A stretch of DNA of 64,000 nt from Cytobacillus sp. S13-E01 (GCF_029193815.1 NZ_JARFVC010000016.1:1-64000); one strand, 5' to 3'; positions 1 to 8,429 are shown, numbered from the stretch's first letter. A program made the numbers and translations. Notes: generated from the sequence alone by a model not told the origin.

Positions 1-231
<231 letters not shown>

Positions 232-440
232 AACATGAAATGCGAAAGCGACTGAACAGCCTCGACAAGCACTGGAGGCTCTGACGAAGAAGCGATCTTT
301 GCTTCTGAAGGAGGAGGTGAAGTGATCGAGAGGCTAGGAGCTGTAGCTGGACACTATCTTCATTGAATGTCTGCACGTTATCTAGTTTTGAAGGAACAAA
401 TTTCTAGTTGAAATGGTTCTTTTCTATAGTAGAATAAAAG

Positions 441-556
<116 letters not shown>

Positions 557-596
557 TTTTACCAACTATCAAATGGTAAAAGAATTTTAGTATTAT

Positions 597-673
<77 letters not shown>

Positions 674-697
674 TTATTATTTTACTTATATTATTTT

Positions 698-774
698 GGC
701 GGTGTAGCTCAGCTGGCTAGAGCGTACGGTTCATACCCGTGAGGTCGTGGGTTCGACTCCCTCCGCCGCTACCA
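698..774 (+). tRNA. tRNA-Met (CAT), elongator type
   Basis: A 77-base cloverleaf with anticodon loop TTCATAC and encoded CCA. The acceptor stem GGCGGTG pairs with CGCCGCT. The closed stem with a G1:U72 wobble and the lack of an initiator-like anticodon stem (three G:C pairs) point to the elongator form. Confidence 0.95.
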
Positions 775-797
775 AAATATATTTTTATACAGCCAAT

Positions 798-890
798 GGA
801 GGAATACCCAAGTCCGGCTGAAGGGATCGGTCTTGAAAACCGACAGGGGTGTTAAAGCCCGCGGGGGTTCGAATCCCTCTTCCTCCGCCA
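798..890 (+). tRNA. tRNA-Ser (TGA)
   Basis: A 93-base gene with the long variable arm of class II tRNAs, anticodon loop CTTGAAA (anticodon TGA) and encoded CCA. Confidence 0.95.
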
Positions 891-895
891 TTTTT

Positions 896-980
896 GGAGG
901 GGTAGCGAAGTGGCTAAACGCGGCGGACTGTAAATCCGCTCCCTACGGGTTCGGCGGTTCGAATCCGTCCCCCTCCACCA
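896..980 (+). tRNA. tRNA-Tyr (GTA)
   Basis: An 85-base gene with a long variable arm, anticodon loop CTGTAAA and encoded CCA. It begins five bases after the tRNA-Ser gene ends. Confidence 0.96.
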
Positions 981-1014
981 GTTTTATATCTTTAGAAATC
1001 ACCATTTTTATGCT

Positions 1015-1088
1015 AGGGGCATAGTTTAAAGGTAGAACTGAGGTCTCCAAAACCTCCAGTGTGGGTTCGATTCCTACTGCCCCTGCCA
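1015..1088 (+). tRNA. tRNA-Trp (CCA)
   Basis: A 74-base cloverleaf with acceptor AGGGGCA/TGCCCCT, anticodon loop CTCCAAA (anticodon CCA) and encoded 3' CCA. Confidence 0.96.
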
Positions 1089-1111
1089 AAAAAAACTATT
1101 ACATGTATTAT

Positions 1112-1188
1112 GGCGGTTGTGGCGAAGTGGTTAACGCACCTGATTGTGGTTCAGGCATTCGTGGGTTCGATTCCCATCAGTCGCCCCA
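1112..1188 (+). tRNA. tRNA-His (GTG)
   Basis: A cloverleaf with anticodon loop TTGTGGT. The extra 5' G (G-1) pairs with C73, which is diagnostic for tRNA-His. CCA is encoded. Confidence 0.96.
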
Positions 1189-1270
1189 TATATCTACTAA
1201 AATTTATTTTAGTAAATTGTGTATCAATATCTAAATAACACCATATACTAAAAATGATTCAATTTTTTAT

Positions 1271-1345
1271 TGGGCTATAGCCAAGCGGTAAGGCAACGGA
1301 CTTTGACTCCGTCATGCGTTGGTTCGAATCCAGCTAGCCCAGCCA
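1271..1345 (+). tRNA. tRNA-Gln (TTG)
   Basis: A 75-base cloverleaf with acceptor TGGGCTA/TAGCCCA, anticodon loop CTTTGAC (anticodon TTG) and encoded CCA. Confidence 0.95.
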
Positions 1346-1366
1346 TTTTCTTTTAAACCGCGTTGT

Positions 1367-1440
<74 letters not shown>

Positions 1441-1451
1441 ATTATTATTTT

Positions 1452-1522
1452 GCGGGTGTAGTTTAATGGTAAAACTTCAGCCTTCCAAGCTGATATCGTG
1501 GGTTCGATTCCCATCACCCGCT
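1452..1522 (+). tRNA. tRNA-Gly (TCC), no encoded CCA
   Basis: A 71-base cloverleaf with acceptor GCGGGTG/CACCCGC and anticodon loop CTTCCAA (anticodon TCC). After the discriminator T the sequence reads TATG, so CCA must be added by tRNA nucleotidyltransferase. All eight preceding tRNAs in the cluster encode CCA. It is the last tRNA before the terminator and the recombinase gene. Confidence 0.93.
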
Positions 1523-1555
1523 TATGTATTAAAAATCGCATATGTTTTTCTTGCT

Positions 1556-1583
1556 GGAAGGGGATATAAACCCTTCCTTTTTT
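1556..1583 (+). terminator. Terminator of the rRNA-tRNA operon
   Basis: Stem GGAAGGG / CCCTTCC with a short loop followed by TTTTTT, located 34 bases after the last tRNA. Confidence 0.85.
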
Positions 1584-1677
1584 ATAGGAATTTTTTTCCT
1601 TTTTTAATACAGAAATTTACTTCTGCGAAAAGATGTGTTATCATAAGACTAAGCTTTATAATAGGGGGCGATAGATA

Positions 1678-2529
1678 ATGATACAAAATACTGAGTTGAG
1701 TAGTCTTCTTACACCTTTTGGGGAATGGTTATTAGAAAATGGTAAGTCCGTAAGCACTGTGAAAACGTATAATGGCGCACTAGAGAAGTTTCTAGGCTGG
1801 TTAATGGAATGTGACAAGGATATTTTTAAAATAACAAGAGAAGATGTTCAAGGCTATATGCAGTATCTTGAATCATTAGATAGAAGTCCTGCAACTATTG
1901 AAAAAGCATTTTCCACGTTAAGTGTATATGCTAAGTTTTTAGATAAACCTGAAATCACAAAGAATATTAATCGAGTCGAAAATGAAAAAGACGATTCTGC
2001 ACCAGTCACATTAGAATCTAGTGAAAGATCTGCGTTGCTTAAAGAAGTTGAACTTGATGGTGATATAAGAAATACAGCTATCGTATACACATTACTGCAT
2101 ACTGGTATTAGAATCTCTGAGTTATGCGCACTAAATCATTCTGATATTCAAGTTGATTCTGAAACTGGTAAAGGTAAATTATTTATACGAACACTAAAAG
2201 GTGAAGTGAAAAGAGTTATACCTATGTCTAGAGAGTTAATGTATCAACTGCAGAGGTATAAGAATAGTATTGAAACATCCCAAGAAGCCCTGTTTATTTC
2301 GAGTGTAAATAAAAGAATCTCGACAAGAGGGGTTCAATATATGTTGAAAAAGTACGATGTGAATCCACATAAATTACGCCACACATTTTGTTCAGACTTA
2401 GTTCAAAATGGTATTGATTTAGCTACAGTTGCGGAATTAGCAGGTCATGCTGATGTTAATGTAACTAAACGTTATGTAAAACCTACTTCTTCAGATATTG
2501 AAGATGCTATAGATAAGACATTTATTTGA
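1678..2529 (+). CDS. Tyrosine-type site-specific recombinase (XerC/D-like integrase)
   Basis: A 283-residue protein of the tyrosine recombinase family, which cut and rejoin DNA through a 3'-phosphotyrosine. An N-terminal SAM-like core-binding domain (about residues 8-95) precedes the catalytic domain. The catalytic set is complete: R145 (in GIRISEL), K174, H231 and R234 (HKLRH), H257 (AGH) and Y266 (RY). The ATG is preceded by AGGGGG with good spacing. The length is close to XerC/XerD, but the gene stands alone just downstream of a tRNA cluster, and no phage or element genes follow. It could be a chromosomal Xer paralogue or the last gene of a decayed tRNA-associated element. Confidence 0.88.
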   Translation: MIQNTELSSLLTPFGEWLLENGKSVSTVKTYNGALEKFLGWLMECDKDIFKITREDVQGYMQYLESLDRSPATIEKAFSTLSVYAKFLDKPEITKNINRVENEKDDSAPVTLESSERSALLKEVELDGDIRNTAIVYTLLHTGIRISELCALNHSDIQVDSETGKGKLFIRTLKGEVKRVIPMSRELMYQLQRYKNSIETSQEALFISSVNKRISTRGVQYMLKKYDVNPHKLRHTFCSDLVQNGIDLATVAELAGHADVNVTKRYVKPTSSDIEDAIDKTFI

Positions 2530-2563
2530 AAATTAAAGGAAACACCAGGACGCTTTGTCTTGT

Positions 2564-2622
2564 TAGAGAATAAAGAGAAGCAGGCTAACTAAAAAGTATA
2601 GCCTGCTTCTCTTTATTCTCTA
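2564..2622. terminator. Long perfect stem-loop between convergent genes
   Basis: Two 24-base arms (2564-2587 and 2599-2622) are exact inverse complements around an 11-base loop. There is no T-run directly after it. It lies just downstream of the recombinase stop codon and probably ends transcription or blocks read-through between the two converging genes. Confidence 0.7.
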
Positions 2623-2630
2623 TTTAAGTT

Positions 2631-2658
2631 AAAAAAACCTATTCCTGAAAGGAATAGG
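2631..2658 (-). terminator. Terminator of the rhodanese gene
   Basis: Read on the minus strand, stem CCTATTCC / GGAATAGG is followed by TTTTTTT. It lies 14 bases after the rhodanese stop codon. Confidence 0.85.
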
Positions 2659-2671
2659 TACTTTGTTTCGT

Positions 2672-3046
2672 TTAGTTTTTGACTTTAACTTTACCTGACC
2701 ACATTTTAAAGCCGCCTTTTAATTGATTTAAGTCTTTATATCCTTTTCTTCTAAGCGTTTGGGCTGCTCTACCCGTTCTTAACCCGTTTTGGCAATATAA
2801 ATAAACAGGCTTGTCCGGTCGGATTTCTTTAAGGCGCATTTTAAGTTGTGATAGTGGAATATTACGCGCTCCTAAAATATGTCCAGCTTCAAATTCATTT
2901 TGCTCACGAACATCTATCAATTGTGCTTTACGATATCCAGCACGAAATTCCTCTTCTGATAAGGTTGTTAAGATTTTTCGCTGATAAATAAACATGATAA
3001 TAGCGTAAGTAATAACTGCACCTAGTGTAATAAGAATGATTTCCAA
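2672..3046 (-). CDS. yqhL: Membrane-anchored rhodanese-domain sulfurtransferase (YqhL-like)
   Basis: A protein of 124 residues: one N-terminal membrane helix (about residues 2-22) and a cytoplasmic rhodanese domain. The domain shows the IDVRE motif and the active-site loop CQNGLRTG, whose Cys carries the persulfide. I chose the TTG at 3046 because AAGGAG lies ten bases upstream and the protein then starts at the membrane helix, as in B. subtilis YqhL (about 126 aa). An in-frame ATG at 3085 would add 13 residues but has no ribosome binding site. The gene is divergent from lipM, the same neighbourhood as in B. subtilis. The sulfur acceptor is unknown. Confidence 0.85.
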   Translation of the reverse strand: MEIILITLGAVITYAIIMFIYQRKILTTLSEEEFRAGYRKAQLIDVREQNEFEAGHILGARNIPLSQLKMRLKEIRPDKPVYLYCQNGLRTGRAAQTLRRKGYKDLNQLKGGFKMWSGKVKVKN

Positions 3047-3209
3047 ATCTAATCGACTCCTTCTTTTTCCTCTTATCATCGACATATTCTATTATATAAG
3101 TGATATGTTGAATAATCAAAGGAATTATAAGGTTTTTACTTTGATTTTGATATTTATTTTGTTAGACTAAATAAGCAAAATTGAAATTCTTTATTAAAGA
3201 GGGTTGAGT

Positions 3210-4046
3210 ATGACAAATGAAACTTGGAGATTTATTGACTCAGGAGAGTGTTCACCTGAATTTAATATGGCATTAGATGAGGCATTACTAGATTGGCATA
3301 GTGAAAAAAAGATTCCACCAACTATTCGCTTTTACGGATGGAATCCACCAACTTTATCTATAGGTTATTTTCAAAAGGTAGAGAAAGAAATTGACCTTGA
3401 TGCAGTTGATCGTTATGGACTTGGGTTTGTTCGACGTCCAACAGGTGGGAGAGGCGTGCTTCATGATAAAGAACTTACATATAGTGTAATTGTATCTGAA
3501 GACTATCCTGATATGCCTAAAACAGTTACTGAAGCGTATCGCGTTATATCCGAAGGGATATTACAAGGTTTTAGATCATTAGGTCTAGATGCCTACTTTG
3601 CTGTACCTCGAACTGATGAGGAAAAAGCAGGTTTAAAAAACCCAAGGTCTGCTGTTTGTTTTGATGCTCCATCGTGGTACGAACTAGTAGTTGAGGGTAG
3701 AAAGGTTGCAGGAAGTGCGCAAACTCGCCAAAAGGGTGTTATTCTTCAGCATGGCTCCATACTACTAGATATAGATGAAGATATGTTATTTGATTTATTT
3801 AAGTATCCAAGTCAACGGGTAAAAGAACGGATGCAACAAAATTTTAAAAATAAGGCTGTTGCAATAAACGCGTTAAGATCTGAGTCTGTTACGATTGAAG
3901 AGGCAAAGGAAGCATTTAGAATAGGATTTGAAAAAGGTTTGAATATAAAGTTAGAGCCTCATCAATTGACGAATGAGGAACTACAATATGTAGAAGAGAT
4001 TATTCAAAAGAGATATTCAAATAAGGATTGGAATTTTAAGAGGTAA
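3210..4046 (+). CDS. lipM: Octanoyltransferase LipM
   Basis: LipM moves the octanoyl group from octanoyl-ACP to a lipoyl domain, in Bacillus GcvH, as the first step of lipoate synthesis. The 278-residue protein matches the length of B. subtilis LipM (YqhM). It has the [11 protein letters not shown] substrate-binding loop and the AVCF motif with C150, the acyl-thioester nucleophile. I chose ATG 3210 because GAGGG lies seven bases before it; a TTG at 3204 sits too close to that site. Lipoate made here is needed by the BkdB E2 subunit encoded at 47.7 kb. Confidence 0.95.
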   Translation: MTNETWRFIDSGECSPEFNMALDEALLDWHSEKKIPPTIRFYGWNPPTLSIGYFQKVEKEIDLDAVDRYGLGFVRRPTGGRGVLHDKELTYSVIVSEDYPDMPKTVTEAYRVISEGILQGFRSLGLDAYFAVPRTDEEKAGLKNPRSAVCFDAPSWYELVVEGRKVAGSAQTRQKGVILQHGSILLDIDEDMLFDLFKYPSQRVKERMQQNFKNKAVAINALRSESVTIEEAKEAFRIGFEKGLNIKLEPHQLTNEELQYVEEIIQKRYSNKDWNFKR

Positions 4047-4073
4047 AAGTGACTTTTTTTAGTCGCTTTTTTT
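4047..4073 (+). terminator. Terminator of lipM
   Basis: Stem AAGTGAC / GTCGCTT (one G:U pair) followed by a T-run, directly after the lipM stop codon. Confidence 0.8.
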
Positions 4074-4418
4074 ATTGATTTTAGAAAGCCTTGATTTAAA
4101 AGGCTCACTTTTGGATGTGTTTTTTGCAAGTGACAAAATTCTTCAAATTAGGCTAAAAAACGAAAGTAATCTATTGTTACCTCACTTTTTCTCATTGTTT
4201 TATATTATTTTCGGTTTGACAAAATAAAAATAATTGAACTGAATATCAATATATAGTATTGTCGAAAATTAATTAAACACTATATATTGATTTACAGAGG
4301 TGGAATATGTTAAGTTATGGTTACTGTTAATTCAGGCATCATTCGAGGGTAATTAACAAATAAATAAACTACTCTCGATGGACAAGCTTTTATTATAGAG
4401 GAAAAGGGAGTTGTGAGA
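4074..4418. other. nrdJ upstream region and leader
   Basis: This 345-base gap holds the lipM terminator tail, two NrdR-type boxes (4244-4259 and 4277-4292), a possible seven-codon leader ORF at 4309-4332 (ATG...TAA, encoding MLSYGYC, preceded by GAGGTGG), and a nine-base-pair stem (4343-4351 with 4370-4378). I see no cobalamin riboswitch. Confidence 0.5.
4244..4292 (+). promoter_or_regulatory. Pair of NrdR boxes upstream of nrdJ
   Basis: Two 16-base sites resemble the NrdR consensus ACACwATATATwGTGT: 4277-4292 (ACACTATATATTGATT) and a weaker one at 4244-4259. Their starts are 33 bases apart, three helical turns, the arrangement known for NrdR repression of ribonucleotide reductase genes. A TTGACA at 4216-4221 lies upstream, and TTGTCG...TATATT overlaps the second box. 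I did not settle which promoter is used. Confidence 0.75.
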
Positions 4419-5207
4419 ATGACTGTTGCGCAAGAACAAAGAAAAAAGGTAGATGTGGAGAGGCTGAATCAAGATATCAGGCTATTCCCCCAAGTACACC
4501 CCATTACAGATGATATGGTAACCACACATAAAGGTGTATCTCGTTTAGTAATGCTTGATCGGTATACATTTAAAGATACCGAAAAAATCACCCTAGCAGA
4601 AGGGGACTTTGTTGTTCTTACGATAAAAGAGGATCCTAAGTTTCCAGCTCGCGGATTAGGTTTTATTGTAGATATTGATTGGGAGCAAAAAGCTGCAAGT
4701 GTACTTGTCGAAGAGGAGTATCGTGGTGTCTTGGATAGCCCTAAAGAGATTGAAACAGGGATTGTAAAACGTTCGCTGGATGTAATTGAAAAGCCGTTAG
4801 AGGTCTACTATGAACAAATTGCGAAACGTAATGCAACAGGTCTTGCGTCCGTTGAGAATACAGAAGCGAAAAGAAATGAATGGTTTGAGAAGTTTTACGA
4901 TGAACTGGTTAATTTAAATTTTATACCAGCTGGACGTGTGCTGTATGGAGCAGGTGCTGATACGGACGTTACTTATTTTAATTGTTATGTAATGCCTTTT
5001 GTACAGGATTCTCGTGAGGGGATATCTGAACACAGGAAGCAGGTTATGGAGATCATGAGTCGTGGTGGTGGAGTTGGGACGAATGGTTCAACATTACGCC
5101 CTCGTAATACACTAGCACGTGGAGTGAATGGTAAGTCATCTGGATCTGTATCGTGGTTGGATGATATTGCGAAGCTTACACATCTTGTTGAGCAAGGTGG
5201 ATCCCGT
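4419..5207 (+). CDS. nrdJ: Adenosylcobalamin-dependent ribonucleotide reductase, exon 1 (residues 1-263)
   Basis: First of three exons of a class II ribonucleotide reductase, which makes deoxyribonucleotides with a B12-generated thiyl radical and needs no oxygen. Joining 4419-5207, 6376-7026 and 7265-8392 gives one open frame of 855 residues, a normal NrdJ length. Exon 1 has the N-terminal region and FNCYV, whose C189 is the expected first redox Cys. It ends in GGSR, and the family motif GGSRRGAQM is restored only by joining to exon 2. The unspliced message stops at a UAA directly after the exon. ATG 4419 has GGAG eight bases upstream. NrdR boxes lie upstream. Confidence 0.93.
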
Positions 5208-6375
5208 TAAGAATGGACCACATGGCGGGATTAAAATCTCGTGAATTGCTGGAACACCCTTAGAGCTTTATCAACTACAACGTGACTGGCAACGGTGAGC
5301 GTGAAAGTTAGAAAATGATAAAGATTGGGCAATCAGCAGCGAAGCATCTTTGGAAACGGAGATGAACGTTCAACGACTATTGAAACTTCCTAAAGTTGTC
5401 CAATTATAGGGAAGGTGTATAAATTGGAAACAAGGGAAGAAGTAAACCATAACAAACGGCAACGAGGTTATGGGGCACGAGACAAGGATGAATTAATTGC
5501 GAAGATAATTGAACTCCATAAAAGAGGAAATAGCCAAGTTGAAATTGCAAAAATACTAAAGATTTCTAGAGGAACAATACTAAGATGGAATAAAGAGCTA
5601 GAATTTTTTAAGCCTAGAACCCCTGGCGAAGCAGGCAAACTTAAATCAAAGGTTTACTCCTATAATGAGAATTACTTTGATAAAATTATTACTCCAAATC
5701 AAGCATACATTGTGGGTTTTATACTTGGGGATGGCACTCTCTATGATAGAGGGAAATCCAAAAGATTAGTAATTACTTTAGCAGCTGAGGACAAGCAAAT
5801 TTTATACGATATAGCAACAGAACTAAATATGGCTGAAGCTATAAAATTCCGCAAAAAAAGTGTTGCTAATGAACAGGACAAGTATTCCTTAATTATAAAT
5901 TCAACTAAAATGTGTGATGATTTAATGCGACTGGGTGTTAAACCACAAAAGACTGGCAAAGAAAAATGGATTAATTTTCATAATCATAAATTACAATGGG
6001 CTTTCCTAAGAGGTTTTTTTGATGCGGATGGTCATGTAGGGGTCTATGGTAAAGAAAACAGAACAGTCAGTAGAGTAGGTTTTACAGGTTCTAGAGAAAT
6101 GTTGTTATCCATCTTATTGTTTCTTAAATCTCAAAACATCGGAAATAAGGTAAATGCAATTTCTAAGAAACAAGGTTGTTTTGATCTCAGGTTATCTAAT
6201 AAAAATGATTTAATTCAACTTTATAATTATTTATATAAAGATGGAGATATCAAATTGAATCGCAAATTTAATAAATATTCTTCCTTGATGATATAGTCTG
6301 TTCTCATGTGAAAGCATGAGAGGATAGCAGAAATGACTATCCCCTCTATAAAAGATTATAGAGAGTAACAATTTG
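5208..6375 (+). ncRNA. Group I self-splicing intron 1 of nrdJ, with endonuclease ORF
   Basis: The 1168-base insert has the marks of a group I intron. The exon ends in U5207 and the intron in G6375. The internal guide GCGGGAT (5225-5231) pairs perfectly with the exon end ATCCCGT, giving the P1 helix with the U:G pair at the splice site. A P4/P6-like GGGCAATCAGCAGC segment lies near 5328. P7 is predicted from GACTA (5375-5379) and TAGTC (6294-6298), followed by a P9-like hairpin CTCATG/CATGAG and a second hairpin CTCTATA/TATAGAG. Splicing restores the nrdJ frame exactly. The endonuclease gene lies between the two P7 strands, probably in the P8 loop. Confidence 0.9.
5424..6296 (+). CDS. LAGLIDADG homing endonuclease in intron 1
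   Basis: A 290-residue intron-encoded endonuclease, expected to cut intronless nrdJ alleles near the insertion site and so spread the intron; such proteins may also help splicing. A helix-turn-helix (about residues 36-57) precedes two LAGLIDADG motifs, YIVGFILGDGTLY (95-107) and LRGFFDADG (195-203), with an Asp in each. The motifs look intact. The start is uncertain: TTG 5424 has AAGGTG upstream, while GTG 5415 would add three residues. Its UAG stop (6294-6296) lies within the predicted 3' strand of P7, so coding and catalytic RNA sequence overlap. Confidence 0.88.
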   Translation: METREEVNHNKRQRGYGARDKDELIAKIIELHKRGNSQVEIAKILKISRGTILRWNKELEFFKPRTPGEAGKLKSKVYSYNENYFDKIITPNQAYIVGFILGDGTLYDRGKSKRLVITLAAEDKQILYDIATELNMAEAIKFRKKSVANEQDKYSLIINSTKMCDDLMRLGVKPQKTGKEKWINFHNHKLQWAFLRGFFDADGHVGVYGKENRTVSRVGFTGSREMLLSILLFLKSQNIGNKVNAISKKQGCFDLRLSNKNDLIQLYNYLYKDGDIKLNRKFNKYSSLMI

Positions 6376-7026
6376 CGTGGCGCACAAATGATAATGTTGA
6401 GTTCGTGGCACCCTGACATCATTGAATTTATTATTTCAAAAATGCAAAACCCAAGAATTTTACGCTACCTAATAGAAAATACAAATGATGAAGCAATTAA
6501 AAAGTATGCTCAAGATAAATTAAAGTTCACACCGCTTACTGAGCAAGAAAAAGATATGTACCAAGGTATCATTAATTTTAAAGCTGTACCTGGCTATGGT
6601 GGATTTAGTGAGAAAATCATTAAAGATGCAGAGCAAAAGCTAAGAACTGGTGGAAACTACACTGTACACAATTCAGAGTTTCTAACAGGAGCTAATATTT
6701 CAATTTGTTTAACAAAAGATTTCATGCAAGCTGTTGAAGAAGACGGTTATTATGACCTTCGCTTCCCAGACGTCGAAAGTTATGATCCAGCAGAGATGAA
6801 AACATACAACGAAGAATGGCATAAAGTTGGAGATGTGCGTGAATGGGAAAAACAAGGCCATAAAGTCCGCGTTTACCGTAAAATCAAAGCAAAAGAGCTT
6901 TGGAATTTAGTTAATATCTGTGCAACATATTCAGCTGAACCAGGTATTTTCTTTATTGATAATGCAAACGACATGACCAATGCAAAAGCATATGGACAAC
7001 AAGTTGTCGCAACGAATCCGTGTGGT
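6376..7026 (+). CDS. nrdJ: Adenosylcobalamin-dependent ribonucleotide reductase, exon 2 (residues 264-480)
   Basis: The middle exon begins RGAQMIMLSSWHPD, continuing the substrate-binding barrel of class II ribonucleotide reductases. It ends NPCG (N477, P478, C479, G480). In this enzyme family the NPCGE motif holds the catalytic Asn, the thiyl-radical Cys and the Glu, so the second intron splits the catalytic triad between Cys and Glu. Without splicing, translation would continue for four codons into intron 2 and stop at a TAG (7036-7038). The exon has no start codon of its own that makes biological sense. Confidence 0.92.
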
Positions 7027-7264
7027 AAAGTGGCTTAGTTTGCCTCACGTTAAAAACTGCGGAATAAAGCGGGAAGGCTGAGACGTGCTAATCCGAACCG
7101 AAGGCTAACCAAAGGTTAGTCAGGGGCAACGCATAGATGGTGAAAAGATATAATCCATCCACGAGGCCGCAGCACTAATATATTAGTGAAAAGATATGCT
7201 GACCTTACAGGAACAAAGAACTGTAAGAAGTAGAGGATAAAAAGCCTTTACGATAACAAAACTG
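7027..7264 (+). ncRNA. Group I self-splicing intron 2 of nrdJ (no ORF)
   Basis: A 238-base insert. The exon ends in U7026 and the intron in G7264, and removal joins NPCG to EQPLAPYSVCN in frame. The guide GCCTCACG (7042-7049) pairs with the exon end CGTGTGGT apart from one U:U mismatch and has the expected U:G at the splice site. P7 is proposed from CAGCA (7170-7174) and TGCTG (7197-7201), within an AAGATAT context typical of group I cores. A P9-like hairpin TTACAG/CTGTAA follows. It is too short for an endonuclease gene, so it is either a degenerated intron or is mobilised in trans. Confidence 0.85.
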
Positions 7265-8392
7265 GAACAACCACTTGCGCCATATTCAGTATGTAACCTT
7301 GCAGCGGTTAACCTTGCTGAAATGGCTAATAAGGTAACAAAAACAGTTAACTTCGAAAAACTTAAGAAGACAGTTGAAGTTGGAGTTAGAATGCAAGATA
7401 ACGTTATTGATGCAACTCCTTACTTCTTAGAAGCTAATAAAAAGCAAGCACTTGGAGAGCGACGTGTAGGTCTTGGAGTTATGGGGTTACATGACTTACT
7501 AATCTACTGTGAGACTGAGTACGGCTCTGAAGAAGGAAACAAACTTGTTAATGATGTATTTGAAACAATCGCAACTACAGCGTATCGTGCTTCAGTTGAG
7601 TTAGCGAAAGAAAAAGGTAGCTTCCCGTTCTTAGAAGGAGACAACGAAGAAGGTACGAACCGCTTAAGAGAAGCTTTTACAAACACTGGCTTCATGCAAA
7701 AAATGCCTAATGATTTAAAGAATGATATTAAAGAATATGGAATTCGTAATTCGCATTTATTAACTGTTGCTCCTACCGGAAGCACAGGAACAATGGTTGG
7801 AGTCTCAACAGGTTTAGAACCATATTTCTCATTCTCTTATTTCAGAAGTGGCCGTTTAGGTAAATTCATCGAAGTCAAAGCTGATATCGTTCAAGAATAT
7901 TTAGATAGAAATCCAGAAGCTGATCCAAATAACTTACCAAAATGGTTTGTATCTGCAATGGAGCTTGCTCCTGAGGCACATGCTGATGTACAATGTGTCA
8001 TCCAACGCTGGATTGATAGCTCAATCAGTAAAACAGTAAATGCACCAAGAGGCTATACTGTTGAGCAAGTTGAAGGTGTCTATGAGCGTTTATATAGAGG
8101 TGGAGCAAAGGGTGGAACAGTCTATGTTGATGGAAGCCGTGATTCACAAGTATTAACGTTAAAAGCAGAAGAAAACACATTTGGTGATGACGAGGAAACA
8201 GTCGAAGTAAATGAAAATAAAAAAAGCCATGTTGTCTTAGTTGATACAATAAACGCTTTACGTTCAACTGACGTGACAATTGGTTCTGAAGTTGGTAATA
8301 CCTGCCCAGTATGTCGTCAGGGTACTGTTGAAGACCTTGGTGGATGTAATACGTGTACAAGCTGTGGCGCACAATTAAAGTGTGGATTATAA
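7265..8392 (+). CDS. nrdJ: Adenosylcobalamin-dependent ribonucleotide reductase, exon 3 (residues 481-855)
   Basis: The last exon begins EQPLAPYSVCNLAAVNL, right after the NPCG of exon 2, supplying the catalytic Glu (E481). It includes APTGST, the phosphate-binding motif of ribonucleotide reductases, and a Cys-rich tail with CPVC, CNTCTSC and a final KCGL. This tail is a zinc-ribbon-like and redox-relay end found in class II enzymes. The gene is preceded by lipM and followed by a bidirectional terminator, so it is transcribed alone. Activity depends on both introns being spliced. Confidence 0.93.
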   Translation, partial: EQPLAPYSVCNLAAVNLAEMANKVTKTVNFEKLKKTVEVGVRMQDNVIDATPYFLEANKKQALGERRVGLGVMGLHDLLIYCETEYGSEEGNKLVNDVFETIATTAYRASVELAKEKGSFPFLEGDNEEGTNRLREAFTNTGFMQKMPNDLKNDIKEYGIRNSHLLTVAPTGSTGTMVGVSTGLEPYFSFSYFRSGRLGKFIEVKADIVQEYLDRNPEADPNNLPKWFVSAMELAPEAHADVQCVIQRWIDSSISKTVNAPRGYTVEQVEGVYERLYRGGAKGGTVYVDGSRDSQVLTLKAEENTFGDDEETVEVNENKKSHVVLVDTINALRSTDVTIGSEVGNTCPVCRQGTVEDLGGCNTCTSCGAQLKCGL

Positions 8393-8398
8393 GATTGA

Positions 8399-8429
8399 TT
8401 AAAAAAAGACCCTCATTGGGTCTTTTTTT
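8399..8429. terminator. Bidirectional terminator after nrdJ
   Basis: Stem AAAAAGACCC / GGGTCTTTTT with an A-run before and a T-run after, so it can serve nrdJ on the plus strand and the small gene on the minus strand. Confidence 0.88.

Noticed and set aside
4074-4418. Cobalamin riboswitch before the B12-dependent reductase
   Set aside because: No B12-box-like sequence was found; the region shows NrdR boxes and a small leader instead.
5208-6375. Intein insertion in nrdJ
   Set aside because: The insert begins with an in-frame stop and has no Hint-domain ends; RNA features of a group I intron are present instead.
4419-8392. nrdJ as a frameshifted pseudogene
   Set aside because: The breaks coincide with group I intron boundaries, the guide sequences pair with the exon ends, and all three exons join in frame with every expected motif present.
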